Positions 1 through 12,041 are shown, numbered from the stretch's first letter. The stretch: DNA of 64,000 nt from Rattus norvegicus (GCF_036323735.1 NC_086031.1:44076225-44140224); one strand, 5' to 3'. A program made the numbers and translations. Notes: generated by a model from the sequence alone, not told the origin.

Positions 1-210
1 GGTTGAAGAGAATTGAATAGCAAGCAGAGCTTCATGGGTAGTGATGGAGTAGCCTCCTTTTGAAGCCAGGGTTGGGGATGCCTGGGAGGGAGGGGAGTGT
101 TGCAGATGCTTAGCTGACCACCAGGGGGCGCGCCCCAGATGCTGCACAGGATGTTTAACAATACCTGAGATCCTGGAAGGAGGAATCTGTTTTTGTAAAG
201 CAAGCAATCA

Positions 211-226
211 GATAGATTAGCTAGAT

Positions 227-306
<80 letters not shown>

Positions 307-483
307 GAGATAGAGAGATAGAGAGATAGAGAGATAGAGAGATAGAGAGATAGAGAGATAGAGAGATAGAGAGATAGATAGAGAGATAGATAGAGAGATA
401 GATAGAGAGATAGAGAGATAGAGAGATAGAGAGATAGAGAGATAGAGAGATAGAGAGATAGATGATAGATAGAAGAGAGAGAG

Positions 484-538
<55 letters not shown>
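211..538. repeat. Compound GATA / GATAGAGA / GA microsatellite
   Basis: Pure GATA runs from about 229 to 303. An 8-bp unit GATAGAGA follows, then a short stretch with the 12-bp unit GATAGATAGAGA near 370-410, then the 8-bp unit again, and finally a GA tract with one AAAAAG interruption ending near 537. All apparent reading frames through it (Ser/Leu/Ile/Tyr or Arg/Glu repeats) are products of the repeat and not genes. Confidence 0.97.
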
Positions 539-541
<3 letters not shown>

Positions 542-787
542 CGGAATGCACATCTACCAACTAAGACAGAGGATGCTACATCTGGACTCAGGGGAAAGGC
601 AGCAGCATAAGAAACAGGATATTTGCACATTTTTCCTCAGCTCCGTGACTCTCAGGCTATTAACCTGATAGTTAATGACATGGTGTAACGCTGCCAGAAA
701 GTGCAGTGAATTGACAAATATAATTATAGATGTTGGCCTAATCTATTAAAAAAATTCTCAAAACTTTGGAGGCAACTGTTTTCATAC

Positions 788-1002
788 AAGATTTATTTTC
801 CTTTCATGTTATTTGTTATGCCTGCATATATATTTGTATACCATGAGCATCACTGGTACAGGCATAGCCCCAAAGAGGGCTTTAGGTCCCTTGGAACCAG
901 AGTCCTGGGCATTTGCAAACAGCTTTAGAGGGCTGGGAATTGAACACTGGTCTTCCAGAAAAACATTCAATCCACCTAGTCACTGAGCCATCTCTCTAGC
1001 CA
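788..1002 (-). mobile_element. B3/B2-type SINE
   Basis: On the minus strand the right end begins with the typical GGCTAGAGAGATGGCTCAGT head. A degenerate pol III box B follows (GTGTTCAATTCCCAG), then a TTCCAAGG-like middle, and the 3' end reads towards an A/T-rich tail. Divergence is moderate, so this is a B3-like older copy. The subfamily is by eye. Confidence 0.8.
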
Positions 1003-1160
1003 ACATAAAAATATTTTTTAGATTTTAATTACGTGTTTTAGTTTTTCAGAATGTAATATAATTTCACCATTTCCATCTTTTTCTTTACTTCCCATGAACT
1101 CTACTATACAATGCTTATTGTTCTCTTTCAATGGTATGGCCTTTTTTTCATTAACTGTTA

Positions 1161-1162
<2 letters not shown>

Positions 1163-1223
<61 letters not shown>
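1163..1223. repeat. TG/AG dinucleotide microsatellite
   Basis: About 23 TG units (1163-1209) continue directly into AG units (to 1223). Confidence 0.97.
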
Positions 1224-1330
1224 CTGTTTTCATTCCTTGTGTAAAAGACTTTCCATTATCATGAAGAATCATATTGAAATTAAGTGTCAAAACATTTGAA
1301 TAAATTGATAGTGTGATTTTTTTCATACAG

Positions 1331-1373
1331 CAAAACAAAAACAAAACAAAACAAACAAACAAACAAAAAACAA
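1331..1373. repeat. A-rich CAAAA/CAAA simple repeat
   Basis: This is an A-rich run of CAAAA and CAAA units. It could be the degraded tail of a retrotransposed element, but no body is recognisable beside it. Confidence 0.8.
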
Positions 1374-1563
1374 CCATGTTTTTCTCCTTGGAGAGACCAG
1401 TGTCATATAATGTACAGTGGGCTACTTGCAAGGCTCAGCTGTTTTTGGAAGGTGCAGGGCAATGGCTGGAGACCTCTAGGTTGTCTCTCCTGGAGATGTG
1501 CACCAAGGCATGATATGTCCCTGCAAATTTTGAAGTTACCTCATTGTCCAGGTGCCTTCACCC

Positions 1564-2090
1564 TTGGAGGGGCTGGTCCCCAGCTTAGATGGGTATGGAG
1601 GGGCTGATCCTCAGCTTAGATGGGTATGGAGGGGCTGGTCCCCAGCTTAGATGGGTATGGAGGGGCTGGTCCCCAGCTTAGATGGGTATGGAGGGGCTGG
1701 TCCCCAGCTTAGATGGGTATGGAGGGGCTGGTCCCCAGCTTAGATGGGTATGGAGGGGCTGGTCCCCAGCTTAGATGGGTATGGAGGGGCTGGTCCCCAG
1801 CTTAGATGGGTATGGAGGGGCTGGTCCTCAGCTTAGATGGGTATGGAGGGGCTGGTCCCCAGCTTAGATGGGTATGGAGGGGCTGGTCCCCAGCTTAGAT
1901 GGGTATGGAGGGGCTGGTCCTCAGCTTAGATGGGTATGGAGGGGCTGGTCCTCAGCTTAGATGGGTATGGAGGGGCTGGTCCCCAGCTTAGATGGGTATG
2001 GAGGGGCTGGTCCTCAGCTTAGATGGGTATGGAGGGCCTGGTCCCCAGCTTAGATGGGTATGGAGGGGCTGGTCCTCAGCTTAGATGGGT
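1564..2090. repeat. 31-bp minisatellite, 17 copies
   Basis: The array has 17 head-to-tail copies of a 31-bp unit built from GATGGGTATGGAGGGGCTGG followed by TCCCCAGCTTA. Copies are nearly identical. The main variable site is TCCCC versus TCCTC: copies 2, 9, 12, 13, 15 and 17 carry the T. Copy 2 also has GATCC for GGTCC, and copy 16 has GGCCTGG for GGGCTGG. The last copy runs into GGGTGTGTC at 2090. Because 31 is not a multiple of 3 there is no long coding frame. The G-rich strand and high identity are typical of a recombinationally active GC-rich minisatellite. Confidence 0.97.
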
Positions 2091-3384
2091 GTGTCTTAAA
2101 TGATTTGCATGTCTATGTGCAGAGTTGATGAGGAATCCGACCCAACATTTAAGGAAAGGGGAGGAATAGGAAGGAAAGGTGGAGATTCCTAAGCTGTTTT
2201 CTGAACTTAGCTCCTCTACTGTCCAGGTCTACTTATATACAGGTGCTTAACATCCATGAAACCACAAATCCTCATTCCTCCCCTAAGGCTTCCATAAGGA
2301 CCCAGATTAGGTTATGACAGTTGTAAATCTTTTGGTAACAGTGTGCCCACCTTTCAAATAGATTAATTCCAAATCCTAAATCTTTCTTATTACAGTAGAG
2401 TTCCTCCTCCCTGTTACTGCTACTCTACCTGCTTTCTCCGTTTTGTTTTCATTTTAATAGTGTTGGGTGAAATAGATATTTCTATTGGAAAGTTGGGATA
2501 AAATTACTAATAATTCTTAAGCAGACCTGGGCTTTAATATGTAGAATATGATGATTATAAGGGAGTATTAGAGATCCAGGCTCCTTGGTATCAAATCCTG
2601 TCTCTGGTGAGTGCAGACACACAAGCCTCTCTGTTTATAAAAGCTTGAAAGAATAGCAGGAGTAAAAAAAGATAGCCATGTCTACTTCCCGAGCATGGTA
2701 CATTAATAAAATAAACACCTGCATCTCAAATACCAGCTACAGACAGTAGTTGCGACGCTCGTTAAGGAAGGCACTCTAGCATGTTATCTGAAAAACAACA
2801 AACTGAGAGTGGATTTCAGTTGTTTGAGGGAAACAATTTAAAGCAGATTCGTCAGGTAGGAGGCACACTCATAAGTTTTATCTCACTTTGGTCCTGAGTT
2901 CTGGAGACGTGGTCCCCAGGACTTCGCAGAGGGGAGTACATTTTGAAATACTGTTTCTGATATGAAAATGCTTGATGTCTAGAACCACGACAGCATATCG
3001 CTGTCAGGAGAAACCTTAGCCCCAGATCTAGACACGGGGCAGTGCAGTCCTTTTCTACTGCCCTGCTCTGGAGGTCTCTTCTGCCCCATGTTCAGGTTAG
3101 CGGCACAACATATCAGTGAGTCCCAGAGCACATCATGGGTCCTCAAAATTACCATGGTGGGGCCAGCCTGGGACATGAGCCACACCGTGGAGCTGAAGCA
3201 GCATGACTTTTCAGAATCCTGTGAGATGAGGCTAATACGTGTGGGCACACTGATTGGAGGGGACCGGTATCCGCTCTTTCATGTTCAGTGGATTCACATT
3301 TAATATAATAATTGATACATTTAGACATGGAATTCAGCTGATTTCTATCACTCTACACATTTCATTTGAGATTAGCATAAATAT
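2091..3384. other. Unique intronic sequence, no feature seen
   Basis: No repeat, exon or RNA gene is recognisable. A 71-codon open frame on the plus strand (3088-3303) and an overlapping 89-codon frame on the minus strand have no recognised family signature. They may be chance or the ruin of a pseudogene. Confidence 0.5.
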
Positions 3385-3702
3385 GTTTATGTGTGTTACA
3401 TGTGCAATGTAGGTGTGCAGTGTATATTTGTAGTATATACGTATGTGACTGCAAGTGCCTATGCCTGTGTATGCACTTGCCAAAACCCAAGGATGACGTG
3501 GTTATCATTTTCTACTGTACTCCCCAGAGACAGATCCTCTCTCTGAACCTGGAGCTTGGCTGGCAGCCAGCAAGTACCATAATCCCCTGGAGCTGTTCTC
3601 CCTGTGTTTATAGGCACATGCCCAGCTTTTGACACGGGGTGTAGGCTCAAGCACTAGCTCTCGGGCAGCACCTGTTCTCACTGAGCCATATTCCCACCCT
3701 AG
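3385..3702 (-). mobile_element. Possible old rodent interspersed repeat
   Basis: The right end reads CACTGAGCCATATTCCCACC, which resembles the reverse complement of the tRNA-like head found on rodent B2/B3-type repeats. The middle (GAGACAG..., AGGCACATGCCCAGC) resembles a common rodent repeat I cannot name with confidence. It is strongly diverged. Confidence 0.45.
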
Positions 3703-4049
3703 GCAGCTATGATTACCATCTCAGCCACTAAGCATATTCTTATATCTTTTGAAGTGGTCATTATTATTATATATTAAATGTAATATGCATCACTAGTTTA
3801 TACTAATCTAAAATAAACCACATGGCTTTCTCACAGCATTCAGGAATGCTGTACTTGCCACTCTGGTTTCTATAAGGTTCTTTTGATGCTATCTATATGA
3901 GTAAAGCCCTAAAATGCAGGTGCGCAGTTTCCTTACAAAATTCTAGGCCTTAAAGGAATGAAGAGAAATGAAGAGCTGTGTTTGTTTGTCTAATACATTT
4001 ATCTCATACCTGCGGTTTCTGGTGCTTTTCACTTCTCCTGTGTAGGGCA

Positions 4050-4400
4050 AGTTATCATTTTTTGTTATTTTCCTTCCATCTAAAGGACATTTTAGTACCT
4101 CGTGTAGTGAAATTCTCCTGGCAATGAATTATTTTTGGTTCTCTTTACTCGGAGAAGTCTTATTTCTCTTTCAGTTTTGATGGATGGTCTTACTAGATAT
4201 AAAATTCTTAGTATTCTTTTTTTTTTCCACCCTGTCAACACTTTGAATGTCATCTCAGTCTCTCCTCTGGAGCCACATTGTTCCTAAAGAAAACTCTGCT
4301 CCCCGGCATGCACTTTGTATTTGTTGCGGCTCGACACTTTTGCTGTTTTCAGAATTTTCTCTTTATTTGCATCTGTCAGAGGTTAGTCCATCAAGTGCCT
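4050..4400 (-). mobile_element. Ancient L1 fragment
   Basis: The plus strand reads like antisense mammalian L1: a block around 4195-4215 (TAGATATAAAATTCTTAG), an ACACTTTGAATGTCATC block near 4239-4256, and a TTCTCTTTATTTGCATCTG block near 4357-4376. Divergence is high, as expected for an element older than the rodent radiation. The boundaries are approximate. Confidence 0.55.
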
Positions 4401-5131
4401 AGGGACAGGTTCTGTGGTGCTTAATTAGCCTTAGATTAAAATCACCTGGGGGCTAACTCGGCTTGCTTCTGGGTGTGTGCACTAATGCCTTTCCACCCCA
4501 TGGATCATGAGCACTCTGAGCTCATCCTTGATGGAATACCAGGAAGGGGACACTGAAGAAAGGCTAGCCTGGGTGCTGGGCTCTCTAAACCCCCTCTCCT
4601 CTTTGCTGTTAGCCATCACTTATGAAGCACCTTCTCTCTCACTGCCTTGGTGGTTTCCCAAGTGGACAAGCGACTGTGGATGCAAAGCTCTGAGACCTTG
4701 AGGCAAACTATTCCCTTCCGAAAGCGGTTTCTGTCAGATACTTGGTCACAGGACTGAGAAAAGTACCTGATTTCTTTTTCTTCCCTTTTGCAGTGGGCAA
4801 ATGCTAACATGCTTAGTCATGTAAATGCACACTTTTTCAACTTGGGCTTCTGTCAGGTAGGAAACTATTTTTCTCCTCCTTTCTCTTTCTGCTCTTACAG
4901 GACTAGAATTAGAAGGTGATGTGAGTATTTGACATTGTATCACAGAGTTCTGGAACTCAAGCACACCTCTCATTCTTTAGAGTGAACATAAGTCCTCAAA
5001 CCAATTTGTTTGCTCATTATTTCCACTCAAATTCCCTCTAATTTTCTTAATATATTTTCTTTAAATCTGAGAATATAGCGAAAACAGCTATTCTGACATG
5101 CACATCTACCCCTGGATGGTACATAAACTGT

Positions 5132-5135
<4 letters not shown>
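4401..5135. other. Unique intronic sequence
   Basis: No recognisable feature. Short open frames here lack known motifs. Confidence 0.5.
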
Positions 5136-5183
<48 letters not shown>

Positions 5184-5402
5184 GTTATGTGTATGTATGT
5201 GTGTGTAGGTTGTGTGTGTGTATGTGTGTGTATGTGTGTGTATGTGTGTGTAGGTTGTGTGTGTATGTGTGTGTAGGTTGTGTGTGTGTGTATGTGTGTG
5301 TAGGTTGTGTGTGTATGTGTGTGTAGGTTGTGTGTGTATGTGTGTGTATATGTGTGTGTATGTGTGTGTATGTGTGTGAATGTGTGTGTGTGTGTGTGTG
5401 TG
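5136..5402. repeat. TG-rich compound microsatellite
   Basis: Pure TG at 5136-5180 gives way to interspersed TGTATGTGTGTG and GTGTGTAGGTTGTG units (five TAGGTT-type interruptions), ending in pure TG near 5402. The repeated TAGGT interruptions show local unit duplication rather than simple slippage. Thr/His and Cys/Val frames across it are artefacts. Confidence 0.96.
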
Positions 5403-6094
5403 TACACACCATTCCTACTTTTTGCGTATTAGTAATTAATTTTATGAGAACCTAAACAACAGAGGCACGCTGCAGTTAGTTTTCTGCAAATTTCCTTATT
5501 TTTATCCTCCTCCTAAGGAGTGTTGCTTTTTTTTTTAATTTGTGCATTTTATTTTAATAGTCAGTTAAATACCTGTGGGCTTAAACTGTGATGCTTGGGG
5601 ACTGTGCTGCATGCAGTCTCCAACAAGTCCTTTCAGTATTAGATTGCCTGGTTCCCCTGTCGCTTTCTGGCCAGCCAATGACATTTGCAGAGGTTATATC
5701 TGCACTTCACGATTCGGTCCCCGTTCAAGCCTCTGCTTGTCGAGCTGTGTATTGATTGACAAGTGGACTCAACGTTTGAGCAGATTCTTCCTTCTCCCTG
5801 GGCTTTCTGTTCTCACCTGAATCGCCACTGTGCCCTCTGCAGAGGAATTTAAGAAAACTAGGGGAGGCTAGAAAACTAATTTACTTCAGCCTTTTTATGA
5901 TTCCTTCAGTTTCAATTTTTCCCACTAAACTTTCTGTTGCTTAGTCACCTCCTCTGCACTGAATCTGCAAATACCAAATGTAACCCCGGGGGACTGTCTG
6001 CCTGCACAGTGAGGCGGGACAGGCCCAAGTCCTATGGCCATTCCTGGAAGGGAGGTAATGTTTCAGGAATAATCTATTCCCATGTTGTTGCCTA
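5403..6094. other. Unique intronic sequence
   Basis: No recognisable feature. Confidence 0.5.
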
Positions 6095-6490
6095 TCTTGC
6101 TCTTTTTTTTTCTTAATTTCAAAGAATATGTATTATATTGGAACAGATCATTGTTTATATTAATGGGTTTTATTATGGCATTCTTTCATATTGATTAAGA
6201 ATTAAAAACTTTATATAATGTGTTTTGATCAAATCTACCTCCATTCCCTTCTCTCTGGTTCTTACCCTATCCCCACAATTTCCCCAAACTTCAGGTGATT
6301 TTTTTTTTGCTAAATTTACTAAATACTCTTAGATCTGCCTATATATGGATGGGAGTAAGGCCATCTACTAGAGAATGCATTTTAGGGGATATATCCCAGA
6401 AGACATTGACTTGACTTCCCCTAACAAACTACCAACTGCCTCTGGAGTCCATATAGTCATTTCTTCAGCATCTTGAAATGATTGTTTTTA
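6095..6490 (-). mobile_element. Old rodent L1 3'-end fragment
   Basis: The plus strand shows an AT-rich segment, then TTTTGATCAAATCTACCTCC, a C-rich pyrimidine block, and a TTTTTTTTTGCTAAATT stretch. This order resembles the antisense of an old rodent L1 (Lx-type) 3' region. Identification is by pattern only. Confidence 0.4.
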
Positions 6491-6667
6491 GTAATTTTGG
6501 CAAATTTTAAATTCATCACAGGACTGAAACCTGAGTTTCATCCCAGGGCTTTCTCATCAAGACATTATTTAAAAAAATAAATTTCATTAGTTTTATTCTA
6601 AATGAGTTTGCAAGTCAACCAGTGATGATTTACTTATATTTTGTGTGTTTGTCTTAAAAATTACTGA

Positions 6668-6891
6668 GAACTCTTAAAGATTTACTTTTCACTTATGAGT
6701 GTTTTTCTCCGTGGATATTTGTGCCTAACATGAGTACCAGTGCCTTCAGGAGCCAGAAGAGAGAACAAGGTCCCCTGGAACTAGAGTTATGAATGTTTGT
6801 GAACTAGTATGAGGGGGCAGGGAACCAAACCCAGATAGAAACTCTACAAGAGCAGCCTGTACTCTTAACTGTGGCGTCAACTCTTCAACTC
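6668..6891 (-). mobile_element. B3/B2-type SINE
   Basis: The plus strand reads AGATTTACTTTTCACTTATG, then GCCAGAAGAGAGAACAAGG, GCAGGGAACCAAACCCAG (inverted box B) and AGAGCAGCCTGTACTCTTAA, then the degraded inverted head. This is the normal order of a minus-strand B3/B2 copy. Confidence 0.75.
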
Positions 6892-8217
6892 CTACAGAAG
6901 ACTTTTAATGGGCTTGAAAAGCATGTACTAATAGATGTCTATTTAAAATTATCTTATGGAGGCGCCTTGCTAAACACTTTTTGTGTAATACTAGCAAGGA
7001 AGCATTGTCATTGCCCTCATTCTCATAAAGGTTAAACTAAGCAGAGACAAGATAAAAGACATGCCCAGCGCCCACTGACCACCTAATGACAAAGCTGGAT
7101 TCAGATTCCGGTAATCAGCCATGACCTTACGCATCCTCCAGTTATCCCCCATGGAAAACACAGGCCAAAGGGAACATGGAACACTCAACGATTATTATCT
7201 GTCTTCTGAGATTTGCTGAATTACAGAAAATAAAATGTCCAAAAAACCACTACTGCAAACCTCTGGAGGTTGTATACAGCTCTGCCACTTCCTAGTCTTT
7301 CCTGCGGCTTTGTCTCATTAAAGATTCTCATTTTTAAGCTATCGGGGCTTCCTTGTCATATTTTAACACTGCTGTTTATGTCTCTAATCACTACCTCATA
7401 TTTAGCAAGTGAACCAGAATAATAAGCAGTAGGCGATATTGAGAGTCAACAGGCCTGTTTTGCGTTGAGAGAAAAGCACACTTCACTCCGACACATAGCT
7501 GAAAAATCACAGTAAAGCCTGTCATTTCAAACTGATAGCCTCGCTATAAGGTTAGTGTTTTAATTGAAGGGTTAGAAAATGTAGACTTGCCTATCACATA
7601 AAAACCCAAGCTTGACCCGATGGATCATAAAAGCAAAAGTAAAACTTTTTAATGATTTATGATAGGAAAACGGAGAGCTGAGTACTGTCTACTACGGGCC
7701 ATCGTGATTCTAATCTGCCCATGACATATGAAAATTTAATATAAAATTATTAAATGTAACAAGAACCATCAAGTATAAAACTGGCAAAAAAATAGCGTAA
7801 TTAAAATACGTGAGGGTTCTGTTGAGAATGATTTTCTCTATAGGCAGAGGTAGGGCAAGTATGGTAAGAGCTGCTTTTGAATCTGAAACTTGATCAGAGG
7901 TCTCTAAAGAAATGAGCCAGCGAGACAAGCAGGGAGTCTAGAGAGCTACAGTGTCTAGCGCTCTAAACGGGTATGTAAATGGTCCTGTCACACACAAATT
8001 TTGATGAGTCACATTAGTAGAATTTGATTTCAATATCTTTGAGTAGCAACACAGCTACTCTCTGTGTTTGCCCCTTGCCACGGTTCTCTGTTCACTCTTT
8101 CTGTGATGACATACTCTTTCTTTAGTATTGATAGTGTTTTTCCATAAGACATCAGCTGAAATTTGATGAATGCCTCAGACTTGACTTTGCACTTTCTGTT
8201 CCTGTTGATCTATGTGG
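6892..8217. other. Unique intronic sequence
   Basis: No recognisable repeat or exon. It is AT-rich with scattered short frames that have no family signature. Confidence 0.5.
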
Positions 8218-8367
8218 CAGCGCATGTGATATACGCCGTAATGAATACCACATTAATCAAAGGCCATGAGCAATGACCAGGTGGTATCGTGACAGCGCAT
8301 GCAATACATACTGTAATGAATTCTACATTAATCAAAGGCCATGAGCAATGATCAGGTGATGTCTAGG
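8218..8367. repeat. 75-bp direct tandem duplication
   Basis: Two copies start with CAGCGCATG at 8218 and 8293, a spacing of 75 bp. They share ATTAATCAAAGGCCATGAGC and the CAGGTG end, with about a dozen substitutions between them, several of the CpG-decay type (ATACGCCG versus ATACATAC). No known repeat family was recognised, so this looks like a local duplication of unique sequence. Confidence 0.9.
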
Positions 8368-8545
8368 TCATTGGAAAACCTAAAAGGCAATATTGGTTTC
8401 TTATATCCATATGAATTTTATTTATTGGCTGTGCATGTGCACTTTCAAAATTAGAATATGTTGCATTATCTTTTTCTCACCATGTTTAAGTAGTTCTTAA
8501 CATCAGGTAACAAAGGTAAGTGTGTCTTGTAAAATTACAGTCCTG

Positions 8546-9019
8546 TGTAGATCTCTCCTGAGAGACACAGCCAGAATACAGCAAATACATAGGCGAATGC
8601 CAGCAACAAACCACTGAACTGAGAACGGGACCCCCGTTGAAGGAATCAGAGAAAGGACTGGAAGAGCTTGAAGGGGCTCGAGACCCCATATGAACAACAA
8701 TGCCAACCAACCAGAGCTTCCAGGGACTAAGCCACTACCCAAAGACTATACATGGACTGACCCTGGACTCCATCCTCATAGGTAGCAATGAATAGCCTAG
8801 TAAGAGCACCAGTGGAAGGGAAAGCCCTTGGTCCTGCCAAGGCTGGACCCCCAGTGAACGGGATTGTTGGGGGAGGGCGGTATGGGGGGAGAATGGGGAG
8901 GGGAACACCCATACAGAAGGGGAAGGAGAGGGGCTAGGGGATGTTGGCCCGGAAACCAGGAAAGGGAATAACAATCGAAATGTAAGTAAGAAATACCCAA
9001 GTTAATAAAGATGAAAAAA
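8546..9019 (+). mobile_element. Truncated young rat L1 3' UTR with perfect TSD
   Basis: About 474 bp of L1 3' untranslated region end in a G-rich tract (GGGGGAGGGCGGTATGGGGG near 8870), AATAACAATCGAAATGTAAG, GTTAATAAAG and an A tail. The 14-bp target duplication AAATTACAGTCCTG is perfect on both sides (8532-8545 and 9020-9033). All ORF sequence is lost by 5' truncation. The perfect duplication and apparently low divergence suggest recent insertion. Frames on the minus strand here are shadows. Confidence 0.92.
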
Positions 9020-9033
9020 AAATTACAGTCCTG

Positions 9034-10111
9034 ATTCCGGCCCTTCTATCTGTTCTTCCGAATATTTTGTCAGGACTTAACTATTTAAGAGTCATTTTCT
9101 TCATCTGTAAGGCAAAAATAACAGTCATGCTGAAGAGTCATTGTGAGAATTAAGTGTATTTATAAGTCATTGTCTATTCAGGAAATCAACGCCGATCAGA
9201 GTTTAATCAGAAGGTTTATTTCAGGAAGGTTTACAGAAAGGCTGGAAAAGCTGGAGAAGAAGGGAAAGAGGATATTTCCAGATATCAGGAAGATGGTAGC
9301 ACCTCAGGCCCACTCCCTTAGAAGAAGTTGCTTTGTTAGAAGAGTTCTGGTCAGTACCCCTGGTGCTATGGCTGCTGGGATACATGGGAGCCATGGCTCG
9401 TCACTGGATGAAATTCTAATATATTTATTGATCGAAGCACAGGTTCTAGCTCTTGCTGCTATAACAAGAACATTTGCCAAAAAGAATAGCTAGCTCCTTG
9501 TTGATTTCTGTCTTGGCATGTAGCTTCTAATTAGTCAAATATGGCCAGAAATCTGCTAACTTGGGAGCCTGCATATGGCAGTAGTGTGTACACTTCAGCT
9601 CTACCACTTGGAGCTTTTAAAGGAACAGCAAGAACATGCACTGGTCAGAGTCTCAATAACAGGTTAGTATCAAACACACTAGAGGACACAAAGAATATAA
9701 AAGCTGCTATAAACTGGTCATTAGCACTCCTGATTTTATACTTTTAGAATATCTTACACCTTTTTCAAATCCTTAGACTTGGCTAATGAATGCTTAAGGT
9801 ATAAGAATAAAACTTGCTTTGTACATAAAAGCATGCAAAAGAAGCTTGCTTTAGAGAATGGGGGAATCGCTGCAAAAGTATAAAAATATCGGAATGCCCA
9901 TTGCCTCTTCTCTCTGGCATCAGAAGACAGCTAAGTAGGTGAAGATACCGTCTAAGGAACGTTCTGCATTGTGACCTGAACAAAGTGGGAAGGGGGCTGA
10001 AAGGCAGACACTTTCCATTTCCTGAGATTCCAGTGCCCTTTCTGCTTGAAAGCATTTCCTATTATTTAATAGTTAATCGTGTGAAATTCTCTAGACTGGT
10101 AGTTAGGAGAC
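9034..10111. other. Intronic sequence, nature unresolved
   Basis: Two open frames (116 codons at 9143-9493 and 68 codons at 9541-9747, both plus) have no recognised motif, splice context or family resemblance. The rest is AT-rich unique sequence. Confidence 0.45.
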
Positions 10112-10610
<499 letters not shown>

Positions 10611-10775
10611 GAACAATGCATTTTGTTGTTTGTTTTTCTACTGCTTGTTAGGAAGATATTAATAATAGATTAGTTAAGTGTGGACAGCTCTTTCCTATTG
10701 GAGAAAATTTAAAGTCCAGGTTAATTAATTCTCCTAAGGTATTGTCTAGCTTTATTATTGTTTCATCAAAATAAC

Positions 10776-10832
10776 GATGATGATGGTGGGGATGATGATG
10801 ATAATGATAATGACGATGACAGTGATGACGAT
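10776..10832. repeat. GAT/GATAAT trinucleotide-like repeat
   Basis: Imperfect GAT units are mixed with AAT, GAC and GGT. The Asp-rich frame over it is an artefact. Confidence 0.85.
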
Positions 10833-11019
10833 ACAGTAATGCTGATAATAATTGGTGACATCTCTATGAGAATTGCATTTTTATTGCATGTTGTCTGTCC
10901 AGTGCATATGCCAAGAACTAGAATAAGTCTCTGTGTAAGAATAACCATTATCAATATGTTTAAAGCAGTTTGGGCGTAATACCGGAGAAAGATAACTATA
11001 AAGTAGTAAGGTTCTTCTG

Positions 11020-11895
11020 AGAGGTTGGGGCCATCCCTGAGTATCCCCTCACCCAAGTCTCTGCAGAATTAGGCACATTCTCTCCACTGAGGCCAGACGG
11101 GGCAGCCCTGTTGGGGAACAGATACTATAGTCAGACTACAGCTTTAGGGAGAACCTCTGCTTCAGTTATTGGGAAGTGCACATGGAGACTAAGCTGCACA
11201 TCTGCTGCATATGTGCTGGTGGTCTCATCCCAGCCCATGCGTATTCTTTGGTTAGTGACTCAGTCTCTGAGAGCTCCCAGAGGTCTAGGTTACTTGACCC
11301 TGTTGGTCATCCTGTAGAGTTCCTATCCCCTTCGGGGCCCTCAGTCCTTCCCCCCAATTCTTCTGTAAGAGTCCCCTACCTGTGTCCAATGTTTGGCTGC
11401 AGATATCTGCATCCGTTTCAGTCAACTGTTGGATAGAGCCTCTCAGAAGGCAGTTATGCCAGGCTTTTGTCTGCAAGCTTAACAAAGTATCATTAATAAT
11501 GTCAGAGATTGGTGCTTACCCATGAGATGGATTTCAAGGTAGACAAATTATTGGTTGGTCAATTCCTTCAGTCTCTGCTGCAGCTTTGTCCCTCTGCTTC
11601 TTTTAGACAGAACAAATTTTTGATCAAAAATATTTTTAGGGATTTGGTACTTTTGTCTCTTCCTTGGGGGTCCTGCCCGGTTATAAGAAGTGGCCTTTTT
11701 AGGTTTCATGTTCCCACAGTTAGACATCCAGCTAAGGTCACCTGCATAGATTCCTGGAAGCCACCCCTGTCTCTGGGACTTCCTAAAGATTCCCCTCACC
11801 CTCAACCCCTAGCAGCTGCAGACTTCCATTCATTCTCCTGACCCTCTGGAGTCTCTCTCTTGTATCTCCTCACGCCTGTCCCTCACTCAGTCAAT
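11020..11895 (-). mobile_element. L1 3' region (antisense half of an inverted L1)
   Basis: The plus strand carries the antisense of the rodent L1 3' UTR: CTCCACTGAGGCCAGAC near 11080, CTGCATATGTGCTGGTGG near 11203, GAGCTCCCAGAGGTCTAGG near 11270, and AGCCTCTCAGAAGGCAG near 11437. It continues rightwards to about 11895, where L1 ORF2 sequence starts in the opposite orientation. No poly(T) is obvious at the left edge. Open frames in it are not genes. Confidence 0.75.
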
Positions 11896-12041
11896 ACAAA
11901 TTGGAAAGGAACAAGTCAAGGTATCACTATTCATGAATGACATCGTATATGTAACTGATCCCCAAAATTCTATCAATTTTGATGAAGATCAATGTGACTA
12001 GATATAAAATTAACTCAAAGAAATCAGTAGTGTTCCTTTAT

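Noticed and set aside
221..668. Long Ser/Leu/Ile/Tyr and Arg/Glu open frames
   Set aside because: They are six-frame translations of the GATA/GA microsatellite. They have no codon complexity and no gene context.
1564..2090. Possible CRISPR array
   Set aside because: The repeat is head-to-tail without spacers, in a mammalian genome. It is a minisatellite.
3088..3303. Frame with WVLKITMVGPAWDMSHTVEL as a processed pseudogene
   Set aside because: I could not place it in any family, and no poly(A) tail or target duplication is visible.
4410..4460. MER5-like DNA transposon (AAAATCACCTGGGGGCTAAC)
   Set aside because: Only about 20 matching bases; too short to support.
8486..9000. Several overlapping minus-strand proteins of 60-80 residues
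   Set aside because: They lie opposite the L1 3' untranslated region and are absent from any gene context.
9143..9493. 116-codon plus-strand frame
   Set aside because: No recognised domain, splice site or neighbouring exon. Length is within chance for 64 kb.
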